64,000 nucleotides of DNA, from assembly GCF_028769735.1 (NCBI RefSeq), contig NC_088172.1, positions 73,618,631 to 73,682,630 of the forward strand. The letters are read 5' to 3'. Under the pieces are notes generated by a model. The model saw only the letters and a program-made list of their open reading frames with translations, was not told the DNA's origin and ran no database searches. Source of the DNA: Zonotrichia leucophrys gambelii. Lineage: Eukaryota > Chordata > Aves > Passeriformes > Passerellidae. This document shows positions 53,011-64,000 of the stretch, in pieces (the first letter of the stretch is position 1; each line of letters opens with the position of its first letter). Position numbers and translations under genes: made by a program.

Positions 53011-53428
53011 TGAGGCACAACTTATTTTTACGGAGGGGCCACTGCAGGTGTAACACATTATACCAGCTTTAGTTCCAGTTTTGATCCTGACTCTGCATGG
53101 CATTATCCACACCTGTTGTAACTTATTGCAGGGGTTCCATACTGTTGTCTCCTTATCACAAAAGTTCCATACCTTCTTGGTGTTTCTCACGGACAGCTCC
53201 TCAGAGCACTGACTTTCTTCTTCTCAAAGCAGCCAGCTGACTCCAGTCCCTTCTCATCCAGCCCCCCACTCTTTTGTAGCACTCTTCTTCTCACCAGTTA
53301 CAGCTGTGGCCTGGTAAAGTCAGGCCCGTTCCTAATCTTTGATAATTGGCCCAGCTGCAATTCCTTAGGGGTTAGATTACTTTCTACACTATCTCTATTT
53401 CCTTATATTCTATCCCCCTACACATACA
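53011..53428 (-). mobile_element. Probable solo LTR or LTR-like element
   Basis: A 418-bp block with a composition unlike its surroundings. On the minus strand it starts TGTATGTGTAGGGGGATAG and ends GTTGTGCCTCA, i.e. TG...CA ends. AATT is found directly on both sides (53007-53010 and 53429-53432), a possible 4-bp target duplication of the gammaretrovirus-like type. A 4-bp match is weak evidence, and an alternative 5' edge (TGTGTAGGGGG) is possible. No internal retroviral coding sequence is present. Orientation is a guess from end composition; no clear poly(A) signal was found. Confidence 0.5.
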
Positions 53429-53432
53429 AATT

Positions 53433-56011
53433 CAGAATATTCTCTCTGTGTCTGTTAGGAGTGCCACAGACACTGCGTGACTTTCACAGCATCTGTTCTA
53501 CCAACAGGCTCATCCTGAGCCTCAGCATGTGGAGGCTGCACTGCACATCTGCCCTGCAGATACCTGAGAGAGGACAGCTAACAAACACGGGAAGACCTCC
53601 TGCTGGCAGTGTCAGCCATGGGAGTCTCCACTCACACAGGAAAACACTGCACTGGTTTCCTGGACCCAAGTGTGCGCCATTGCCATTTGTTCCATAGCAG
53701 AAAGTAGATTACAGGAAAGCCACACATGCTACTCCATACAGACCATGCAAGGCCTCTATTACCATCTATTCAAGCTCCTCACCATGTAAATTGTGAATGA
53801 ATTGCTAATTATTTCTCATTTATTTCTAGTTCTAAAAAAACACTGTCAGGAAAGCTTTCTAGTAATGGTTGCTAAAGAAAATAAATCACTAAGTATTAAA
53901 ATCTCTTGGATCAGCAAGGAACCAACAGAGAAAAAGGAACCAATTATTCAGTACAGCAAAAGATCAGCTGCAAGGTTTGACGTCTGTTAGCTTATTTTAA
54001 AGTATATTTACCTGCAAGTGGATGTCCAGAACCACATTTGCTGAACACTTCTCTTGCCACTTTGAAAACTCAGTTGCAGAACCTATACATCCTGCAGTTT
54101 GCTAGCCCAGCATGAAAAAAGTGAAGCCTAGAAAGAAGTCTGCCACCCATCAAGCAGACCTGGAATTACTAAAATCAATTTAATCCTTAGTCACTAAAAT
54201 CAATTTAATCCTTAGTCACTAACCTGTTTGTTCTTTAGCTATTTAAAACAGAAAAAAAGAGAGCTTTGATCCAGGTCCAATAAAAATATTGTTGTTTACA
54301 TACAATGTTCAATATGTTTGGCATGATCTGGAATTATTTCAGAGATTGGCGGTCTATTTCACAACTCTTGCTATTAACACTCAAGATTCTTCTGGCTCAG
54401 AAACGCTGGAGTGACTTTCTTGCAGCTAAACATTCACTTACCTGTAAGGAAAACAAACTTTAACAGCTGCTGCCATATCTACTGAAAATACAATGGTATT
54501 TAATTTCTCCAGAGGCTAAAGAGTGTCAAGACACAACTGGTACCAACTTTTAGAAGGTATTTGACTACCACAGATTAAAAAAAGGTAGACTGAGCTTGGT
54601 AACTATTGTTTGCATTGGTTTTATTCTTTTTATTTAATTTTATGAAACCTTCAATTCAATACGATGGAAACAGATACTTCTTTTAAAGACACTGGAAGGT
54701 TGTTAAGAATTTTACTGTATGGTTGGTATCTTGCTGTGGCAGCCTTGAACACACCTTCACATTGTACAGGAACTGGTGGAAGGCTTGACACCCATCTGTT
54801 ATCTATTGGCATTTAGTAGAAGAGCAAAGCATTTGTTGTATCAGGAAAAAAATGAAGGGTTGCAAAAGAAAGCTATTCTCTCATATATCTGATCTAAACA
54901 AAAGCAGATTTCACAGATATTTGCTGAAGCAAAATAGTGCTTTCCAAAAGATTTGGGAAAAATGCAGTTCTTACCCACACCAGACAACAGATTCTGGTGC
55001 AGCCATGGTCTCAGAAATCAGGGTGCCCCTCTGGGCAGGGCCTTGCACATTTTCAGCACTTGCCATCCAGTTTCCACAGCAAAACTGAAAGCTGCCATCT
55101 TGAATCATGGGACATCAGGCTCTATTTCCTCCCTCACAATGCACTCCGCTGGCAGCTGTAAGACCAGCTTGCACTGGGGCCACTCCTCTGCAGAAACAGA
55201 TCTTCCCTTTTCCCCTGGAATGCTGCCCCTTTCCTCTCCACAGTCCTTAAACACCAGTGTTAAAGCTAAAGAATTGCTTTGTGCCTACAGCCAACTGATG
55301 GAAAGCCTAGAAAAATATTTTTAAACTCCCCATCTGAGCACAGGAGATGCATGATGGGTTCACCATTATTCTTTGCTTTTTACAGTTTGCTTATAGCAGG
55401 AAGGAGTTCACAAGATTTAGCCAGACAAAATAAACAAACCAGAAAAAATACACACACTATTTTCCACCTCTTTAATCACATCTAAGAACCTTTTAAGTTC
55501 TTAGGTGGAGAACTCCTCCTGTTACTCTGTCTTTCTAAACCCACATAGCAACCATCTTCGGGGATGTACAATTACACAGCATTCAATGCACTCACTTTGA
55601 CACTAAAATGCATCATAAAGCACATTACAACTCTCCAGCATCCCAAACATATCCACCACCTATCCTGACAGCCACAGACAACAGCCAAGAAGAGATTATG
55701 GTTTAGATCGGACAATTTTATAAGTATTTTATTTACATTCAGTTAACACAACCATACAATTAAAATTGTAGATAAAACATCTTTGGCTAAGATTTAATAC
55801 CTTCAGTTAATGCATCCTCTTGCCAGCCTAGATCATACATTTCAAGCTTGGCTTTGATAAGATAGCTCATAAACTCAATATTCCCAATACAAATGAAGAG
55901 TACAGACACAGAAGAGAGTAAGACAAACAAAAATTTGCGCTTAAAACCAGAAAGAAAGAAATCAAAGGCACAAATCCCAATTACTTAAAAGTCACTTTAA
56001 AAAAAAAAAAA
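53433..56011 (-). other. Intronic stretch, no gene seen
   Basis: AT-rich sequence holding a 25-bp tandem duplication (54168), a small hairpin (55479-55507) and an A-run directly before the next CR1. No exon was recognised. Confidence 0.5.
54168..54222. repeat. Perfect 25-bp tandem duplication
   Basis: A unit beginning ACTAAAATCAATTTAATCC occurs at 54168-54192 and 54193-54217 with no mismatch, followed by five bases of a third copy. Confidence 0.95.
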
Positions 56012-56855
56012 ATCATAGAACCATAGAATGGTTGGGTTGTAAGGGGCCTTAAAGATCATCCTGTTCCAATCCTCCTGCATGGACAGGGACACCTTCTACT
56101 ACACCAGCTTGCTCAGTGCCCCATCCAACCTGGCTTTGAACAACTCCAAGGATGAGTCATCCACAACTTCCCTGGGCAACCTGCAGTGCCTTACTACCCC
56201 ATAAAAAAAAGAAATTTTTTTTTTCTCCAATTTCTAATTTAACCTACTGTCAGTTGAAAGCCATACCCCTGGTCCTGCTACTATCTGCCCTCTTAAGTAA
56301 GACTCTCTTCCCATTTTTCTTGTAGATGCCCTTCAGGTACTAGAAGCCCATAATGGGGTGACCCCTAAGCCTTCTCTTTTCTAGACTGAAAAATCCCAAT
56401 GCTCCCAGATGGAGACAGTTGGAGAGCAGCATCCAAATCTGGAAGTATCATTGCAGGTGGGGTCTCACCAGAGCAGAGCAGAGGGACAGAATCCCCTCCC
56501 TTGCCCTGCAGGCCCCTCTCTGATGCAGCTCAGGATACAATTAGGTTTCTGGCCTGTGAGTGCTGGGTCGTGTCCAGCCTCTCAGCCCCCAGCACCCCCA
56601 AGTCCTTCTCCCCAGGGCTGCTCTCTCTGTCTGTTCATCCCCCAGCCTGTGCTGACACCAGGAGTTCCCCTAACCTAGGGGCAGCACCTTGCGCTTGGTC
56701 CTGTTAAACCACACAAAATTCCCATGGGCCCACTTGGCAAGCTCGTCCAGATCCCTCTGGATGGCATTCCATCCTTCAGGAGTGTCAGCCACACCACTCA
56801 GCTGGGTATCATCTGCAAGCTTGCTGGCGGTGCACTTGATCCCTTTTGTGTATTG
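56012..56855 (-). mobile_element. CR1 LINE, 5'-truncated, 3' UTR plus part of ORF2 reverse transcriptase
   Basis: The element's 3' end is at ATCATAGAACCATAGAATGGTTGGGTTG (plus reading), continuing through typical 3' UTR landmarks. The minus-strand translation at about 56672-56845 gives [16 protein letters not shown] and then [15 protein letters not shown], the CR1 reverse-transcriptase segment with its ADD catalytic pair. A stop follows VLPLG at about 56670, where an intact CR1 would continue. The element is therefore dead on two counts (truncation and stop). Same orientation as KIF26B. The 5' edge is approximate. Confidence 0.92.
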
Positions 56856-59800
56856 TAATCTATTCCTTCTAAACACTTGCTCAGGCAAGAACCTGTGCAC
56901 ACTGCCTTGGCAAGGAGACACTGATGCCCTCTCCCTCAATGTCTGTGCCAGTAAACCATTTAAGGTTTTAAGAAAAGCTGCTGAATTTGTGGATTTGACT
57001 TTTCAGTTATTTCATAAAATGGAGGTCAACAAGAATTTAAACAATATAAGTTAAAAAAAGAAAGGCCATGCTGACCTCTTCTACTTCTCCAGCCAAACAC
57101 AGGATGTCTGCTGGATTAGCCAAGGGGCATGCTGCTTGTTAAGTACCCAGTGTTTTAACACAACATGCTTTCATTCTGGTATAAACACTTAATAGCAAGC
57201 ACACATCACGAGACACAGTGGAAGAGCTCCCCTACTGGGCTGATTGCTCACCATTCAAAAGCTTACAAGCCACTTGAATTAACTCCTAAATAAATCTCTA
57301 TACCTACCCCTTTTCCCCTCCCACAGCACTGTAACCCCCAGGGGCTGGCAACAATCCAAGCCAGAGCTTGTGTTACTGCAGAGCCCAGGAACCTCTTCAT
57401 ACCATTCCCTCATCCCAATTTACAGCTGGCCTTTTTGACTGAGAATATGAAATGTTGTTAAAAAATTGATAACTTCCTGCTACTCCAGTCAAGAAGGGGA
57501 AACGGGGAGTATCTAGAACTAGAAAGCAGTAGGCACAAAGTGTATTTGGAAAACCACAGTTGGTGAAAAACACTTGCCCTTCTTTGTACTTCAACTACCA
57601 GGTATTCTCTGACTTTCAGTTAAAAACTATAGTGTGATGCAAAATGGAAAGCCTTTGTTTGCAAAGTAAATGCCATTTAACAGACCAAAATCATACTGTA
57701 AATTGAAGCTATGTAACATCTCTCCTCTGCTCAGCACCAGGGTCTTTGGAGTCCCATTGCTTTTTGTAGTTAGTCATGGTGCATAAAAAAAGTAGGTACT
57801 AAAGTACATGCAGGATTGAAAGCTAAAATTTCAAAATTATTTTGTCATTTTCTGAGGCCTCCTCAGATCTTTCTATAGCCTTCCTTCTGCATTAAAACTA
57901 ATCTTTGGTACATTTACCTATATAGCATGCCTAGTAGGAATGGAGGTCAAGCCATAGCACAACTTGCAGAGGAGCCCAGAGGAAAGAAAAGCTCCCAGAT
58001 GTGTCACTGAGTTTCCAGAAGCTCTGCTGGGAGACTGCAGTGTGTAAAAAAGAAAGGAAAAGCATCAATGAATATCTCTGGTCTTCGCTTCAACTGTCCC
58101 AAGACAGGTGTTATCAGCAATACTTTAAAGAATAGCATGGCAGCCAGACAGACAGAACATGGGAATTCAAGACTAAAAGATATCACTTTCTCAGCAGCTC
58201 TCATGGACAGATTCCTTAACAAGCATATTTTTTGGGTAGAGTTTATTATTAAAATATCATATACTCCCCATTTATTTGAAATCCTTCTCACACTCTACTT
58301 GCCCAGCATGCATAGGATTTTAAAATTTCAGTGATCATTTCTTTGCTGTTTCATATTCAGCCACTAAAAAGGAGGTAAAACATAGCATTAGAAGTACCAT
58401 GTAAAAAATATTACACCAGAAACACAGCCCAGCTAGAACTTCTGCTCTAATCAACTAACTGCATCATGTCAAGGAAGATGCAAAACACTTCAAATTCAAT
58501 CTGATGTGGAATATACCACAAGTCACCTTCCCCTTCCTCCAATGACCAGCCTGTCCTAAAAAATGAGGACCAATGTCACATAGCTGATTTCAGAGCATCT
58601 TCATCCTGCAGTCACAGTAACAGTTTCTTTCATAGGAAAAGTTAATATTTAAGTAAATAAAGGAGGAATATCTTCAGAGATTGTTTCAGTATTGTATCTT
58701 TATATGTTCCGTAATTTATCTGCTACAAGTTCATTGTAAGCTTGCTCTCATTTTTGTTGCCTCCGTGTTTCAGTGGTTAGGAAGAGATTGGCCCAAGAGG
58801 GAGCCTTTGGGTCTGGGACACATTCAAAAAGGCACTGGGGACCCAGGGCAAGGCAAGTACCATGAATGCAAACACAAATCAACAGCTGGATACAGTTCCA
58901 CTCTGTTTCAGTTTTTCCCACAAAACCACAAACACTGTGAGATACCCTGTTGCTGGAAACCCCCTTACCAAATCATCTGCAGACAATTAATACATCACTG
59001 CAATTTTATCTGTTTCTACATTAGAGTAGAAGGAAGCTTGTTATGTCCCAATACAAACACAGGCAAGGTTTAGCTTACCCAACAACATGTGAAATCCCAT
59101 ATTACCAGCAACTGACAACATTCAAATTCAAGACACTGGCTAGCTACCACTTTTTGCAATCAGCAGTAATTAAGAGATTAATATGACATAGTTAACAAAG
59201 CTGTAAACAGAAACTCAGTTCTTGCCTGTGAATGCTGATTTAGAACATGAAGAATAATTCTAGTAATACAAAAATAATTGTTTTATCAAAAGCCAGGCCA
59301 CATTTTGCCTCTCTTTACCAATAGCATGGGCCGAATCCTACTGATGTCCTCAGCTAATTTGGACTTAGCTACATATTACAAGCATGCTGGCAAGCAGCCA
59401 GAAGAGATCATCAGCAGATGGCAGAATTGACTACAATCTATTTTGTAGTTAGACCACACGGCTGTGTCTGCACTGAGTGAGGAAATAAGACTTTCAAAAG
59501 GGGAGGAGAAAAAATAAATTGGATTCAGAAGACTCTGTAGCTTATTGCTCTCCCCCTCCCCTCTCCCTCCCAAAAGGAATAAATGAGAAAGATAAAACAC
59601 ACATGTGCTACAGAGAAATATCTTGAATGAAGAGCTAAGCTATAGCCTGCTAGTATTCTCTAATGAGTGTGTTCCTGATTTCCACACAGTTGCTGTAGGC
59701 ATATTCCTGGTCAGTCAGATGATTTAGGTGTCATGAGGGATTGCAGAGCAAGGTACCCACCCAGCACATCCCAGTCACCATTCACAGACTCCAACACACA

Positions 59801-62800
59801 GCACAGGTACAGTGTGAACTTCGGTTCAAGTTCCAGAAAGGTCCCACAACAATCTTTGAGGTGGCTGTACTAGCTGTCAGAAAACAGGGACTTAAAAGTA
59901 TAATCCCTCCATAGAAAATCCTTGTTCCTATTCTACAACCAAGGGACACAAACCATCATCATCAGTTGTATCACAGTTTAGACAAATCGGTTAAAGCCAG
60001 AGGCAGGTGTGCTACATATTTGCCCAAGTGCTCATCTAAAGATCACAGCTTCCTTGGGCTGCTTGCAATTCCTGTGAAACAAGACAGGTAATATTTCATT
60101 CCACCATTTTTTTTAGTTTTTCACAGATGGAGGAAATGAGGCTCAGCATCACCGCAGCTTTCTCAGCTTAGCAGCCTGTCAGAGAAGGTTTTACCACTAA
60201 ATCTCAGTGGCATAGCTCATCACAAAGCCATGCCCAAAACAAATTCAAAGAATCTAGAGGACAGAGACCAAGTCCACAGATGGAATGAAAACCCACGAGT
60301 AGTTCCAGCACGCCAAGAGCTACAGTACATGTAACAGTAAGTAATTCTCCTCTCCCAAGAAAAAGAGAGAATGGGAAGATTGGAGGCATCTGGGAGCGGG
60401 GAGGAGATACTGTTAGCAATGTTACCACTGGCTTTCCTTAAAGCCTTTCCCAAAAAGCCTTAGACATGATTGTCCGAGTTGATGTTTTTCAGATGAGGTA
60501 ACAAAATCTTGCTAAACTAAGGATCATAAACAGCCTACAACCAGCCAGTCAATTTATACTGTTATTTGCAGTTTTAAGCTTAATCAGCACCATGTGTCCC
60601 CACAAGATGACTGAGTAGCACTGCACAAGGTTAGACCATCTGGAGCTGGGATTTTACTTTCTTTTGATTCTTAACTGTTACCACTAATTCTGGTGTGCCC
60701 ACTGTCTCGCTGAGCTTTAGCCCCTTCTGCCAGATCAAGATCCTGTGTATAGATATAAATGCTGACACGGAGAACATTTTTGCCTCCCACCTCCACAATA
60801 ACTCACAAGCACATCATTTCTCAAACACTTCCATGCCTTACAGAATTCCTTTCTTTGTCTTCTCTAGTTTACTCCTTCTCCTCCTCCTCCTCCTCCTCCC
60901 CCCCATCTCTTCTGACAATTTAAAGAAACAAATGTCAGACCAAGAAATGAATGACAGTCCATGTTGACCAGATGACCCTTACTGAGACTACATAAGCAGA
61001 ATTCAGCATGACCACACCTATTTTCATTCCTCAAAAGAAGATCCAGTGCCTAAGAATCCCAAGTTTTTTCCCTACTCAATATAAGAGCTCCAGTAAAGAC
61101 AAGTGTGCACATGCTGCTCATGCATCTTGCTCACTCCTGCAAGCATGCGCTGTCAGTCATCACCACAACTTCTAGAGAGAGCAAGTTTAAAAACAACAAA
61201 TTGCATATTCTGGAGCAGGACTGATATTTCAACATATTGTCCTTAGTCTAAAACTAAAGACAATTACACGAAATATAAAGCGCCCAATAACAAAGAGCCG
61301 TGATAAATCAATTTTGCTTGCCTGCAGTACAATCTGGATTTAGCTACTTAGTACATCTTAATAAACAAGACACCCATTCAAAGCATAATAAATGAAATGT
61401 TTTGCCTTGAGGGACGGTTTTACTTAATAGTTTGGTGTTACAATGACAGAACATGTGATCTGTCAGTATGAATATCTTTTGTTCTCTGAAACATTTTGAA
61501 AATGGGTGGTCTGTCTGCTTCACACTAGATCATGCTCGAGACACATAGCACCCTTCACATCCACAGCAACATGCTTAGCACACAGAAAGCATTTTGCTTT
61601 GATAATGAAATCAAACAGAAATCCCAAAATAAACAAACAATGGTTCTCTGGAACATGCTTCCCTAGTTTCCAAAGTCTGTGATATACTTTATACCAAGTC
61701 AGAGAAAACCCACACACAGAAAAAGCAATTTGGGAATATGAGTTAAACAGTCAAAAGAAAAAACAAAGAAATCACCACAGAAACACAAACCAATAAGCAG
61801 CTGAAAGACAGTTGGTGCTTCTTCTTGGCATTAGAAAGTTTGATAAAATAATGAACTTCAGAGCAACATTATGGCTGAAGCTTCCATCCTTACTTGCCAT
61901 ACAGCTAACAAACACAGACATGGGAACAACTGTGTAATCTCAGTTTCTCTCTACTCAAGTGTCTACAGGTATCTACAGTGTCATACAATGGACAATAAGC
62001 ATGAAGCCAATCCTGCTGGCAAATGCAGAACAACTGGAAAATGAAAATTACTGCATCTTCAGTTATCTGTCCCCACACATATGTATTTGCTGTGGATGTA
62101 TTACATTTATAAGCAATATGAAATGTTACAAGGGTAGATTTAAAATAATTCCCCAAACCTTGAATAAATTCCTCTCCATGGACACCAGCCTTGGAGATAC
62201 TGAATCTGATCCCATACAGAGCTCACATAAATACATAATTCCCTATCAAGGCCAGTTGTAACACTGATGTTTATTATGATTATTTAATCCTTATCCCCAA
62301 ATTACACACATGTTGACACACAGTGGAAGACGAAATTTTCTTCCCTCTTTCTGACAGACTATGCACCAATATGCCACCTCTCAGGTTATCAGCCAAGCAC
62401 AGAAATAGCTGTATCTGATCACAGTAATAGTCCATCCATCTCTTCTATACCAATTCATTTAGGGGTTCATTTGTCCCTGATGCATGAGAGTTTCTCTATT
62501 TCTAGATATTTAATCTGATTTTGAGTAACATAAACCCTTCTGGTCTCAAGTTTCCTTCAGACTCTAGTCACCCTAGTTTGTCAATTATATCAAAATTAGT
62601 GATCACATTTGTAACCCCCTCTGCAACAAATGCCCTAGTTGCCAGACTAAGCATAAAAGGCATTTTAGATTGAAGTGATTCTGCAACAATGAGTGTGAAT
62701 AGGGAGGGGAGGACATGGTGAGCAAGTTTGTGATCCCATAGGAAGTAACTCAGGGAAAAATGAAAAGCTGCCCTTTTCTATAGGAGAATAGCATTAAAAG

Positions 62801-62849
62801 ATCCAACAGCAAAATGTTCTTCTGGGGATGAAAGTCAAGATATATAACA
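56856..62849 (-). other. Intronic stretch, no gene seen
   Basis: About 6 kb of AT-rich sequence with a (TCC)n microsatellite at 60877-60904. Short ORFs only, with no recognised domain. Confidence 0.5.
60877..60904. repeat. (TCC)n microsatellite running into a C-run
   Basis: About seven TCC/CTC units followed by a run of seven C residues. Confidence 0.92.
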
Positions 62850-63110
62850 GCAGCTCAGTAAGGCTTCATCAAGAGCCCTTTCAGGACTGTAAAAGTCAAA
62901 CAGGAGAGGTACAAAGATACATTATTAGGAGTGAGTATAAAGAGACACATACAAGCAGGAGAGATGCAAAAGTCAGAAAGGCTAAGGCCCAGGCACACCA
63001 TGAGTCACAACTACCAAGGGAAATAAAAAGTTACAATAAGGAAGTTAGATTAATAACTAGAAGTAGAAAGATAGAGAATAGACAAATCTATTACTATAGG
63101 AAAGTCTTCT
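62850..63110 (+). mobile_element. Probable CR1-like LINE internal coding fragment
   Basis: The plus-strand frame encodes a basic segment including RRDAKVRKAKAQ, then LPREIKSYNKE, then SRKIEN. This order resembles the linker between the endonuclease and reverse transcriptase in CR1 ORF2 (an Arg-Lys-Ala-Lys-Ala-Gln block, then a Lys-Asn-Lys block, then a Lys-Arg block). The frame ends at 63115. Neither the polymerase core nor the 3' tail was seen. It could belong to a related LINE family. Opposite orientation to the other CR1 pieces here. Confidence 0.45.
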
Positions 63111-64000
63111 ATTAACCAAAAGAGAATGTGAATAAATACCTGATGGCACAGCTCGGACAATCGCCCTTACCTTGAGCTTTGCACTATTTTTAATAAGAAT
63201 TAAGAACTAGGATTTTAAGATAGAGGGAAAAAAAAGAAAAAAAGAGGAATTAATTTAAGTAGGTACAGACTATCTATTTAGGCTGGCATGGTGTAAAAAA
63301 TACTTAAATAATAAAGTCATTTTTAAGAATTCATACATTCATGGAATTATTTTAAATCTACCCTTGTAACATTTCATAGATAGAGTTCCAAAAGGACAAA
63401 CTGAATTACTAGCAGCAGAAAGGGAGAGATTAAAAGGGACGGTCAGTATAGCTTTGATACCCATAGCAATGCTGAAGTGAAAGCAAGCTTAACTCTGAAG
63501 CATGTAGGGAATAACAACAGTCAACAGAAAGGTTTTGTTAAACTAATACATTACTTAAATTATGGCAGAAAAAGATTTGATGTACAACTTAACTGCCTGA
63601 ATATAATTGAGTTATACCACATATTTCATTTGTGGACTACTGAAGTATGGTTTATATCAAATTACAGCTAAAGAAGCACACAGCTGGATGAAAAAAAAAT
63701 GTATGTTTTTGATCAATAGTTCTTGGTAACTCATTATCAAGCTAGGAAAGCATGAAGCATGGCACAATAAGGTATTCCTCATAGTCCAGTACTACATGAT
63801 AGCATGAAAGAAAGACTGTCCTCACTTGCAGATTTAGTGCAACTTATCAGTCCAGGAAATGTATTACAAGCACCTTAAAGGCCACAGCTAACATGCAACA
63901 CCATTTCTCTGCTTCCAAATAAAGACATTTCATTATTTCACCAACTAAAAGTGATTGATTCAGTAAATGGAAAAAGAAAGCCCTCAGATTCAAGAAGAGT
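63111..64000 (-). other. Intronic end of window, no gene seen
   Basis: AT-rich sequence. Possibly includes eroded flanks of the LINE-like fragment just upstream, but no landmark was recognisable. Confidence 0.45.

Noticed and set aside
56399..56707. Plus-strand Ser/Pro-rich ORFs near 56400-56700
   Set aside because: Antisense reading of the CR1 element, whose real coding strand is minus.
1..64000. CRISPR arrays, bacterial operons, tRNA or rRNA genes, or an undescribed gene system
   Set aside because: No regularly spaced direct repeats, no dense ORFs and no recognisable cloverleaf or rRNA sequence. The content is vertebrate intron plus transposon remnants.

Overview
The window looks like nuclear DNA of a bird, probably a songbird or close relative. 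It is AT-rich, almost gene-free, and carries CR1 LINE fragments and an endogenous-retrovirus solo LTR with a 6-bp target duplication. The only convincing protein-coding sequence is one 534-nt internal exon on the minus strand (14355-14888). Its 178 codons match the N-terminal, pre-motor part of the unconventional kinesin KIF26B. It has a polypyrimidine-AG acceptor, a consensus GTAAGT donor and an open frame throughout, in phase 0 at both ends. KIF26B introns are very long in vertebrates, so the rest of the window is most simply read as intron: 1-14354 downstream of the exon and 14889-64000 upstream. No other exon, promoter, CpG island or RNA gene could be supported.

Layout: 1-10190 is plain AT-rich intron with short satellites (three 22-23 bp tandem units at 1816-1883; A-runs at 396 and 4812). 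A coding-region CR1 fragment lies at about 10190-10345, a G/T-rich tract at 12781-12879, and the KIF26B exon at 14355-14888. The interval 15000-29800 is again plain, with an A28 run at 15472 and a 13-bp x3 tandem repeat at 18685. CR1 fragments follow at 29847-30085 and 36177-36840; the second contains a perfect 65-bp internal direct repeat. A G-rich tract at 47135-47196 abuts a 619-bp ERVK-type solo LTR (47197-47815, plus strand, i.e. antisense to KIF26B). A second, less certain LTR-like element is at 53011-53428, a long 5'-truncated CR1 at 56012-56855, and a CR1-like internal coding fragment on the plus strand at about 62850-63110.

Nothing here forms an operon, immune locus or other multi-gene system. 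The points most worth a second look are structural: the chimeric CR1 with its 65-bp repeat, the LTR inserted at the edge of a quadruplex-prone G tract with two inverted repeats in its U3, and the second LTR-like element. All assignments come from reading the sequence and recalling the families; no searches were run.
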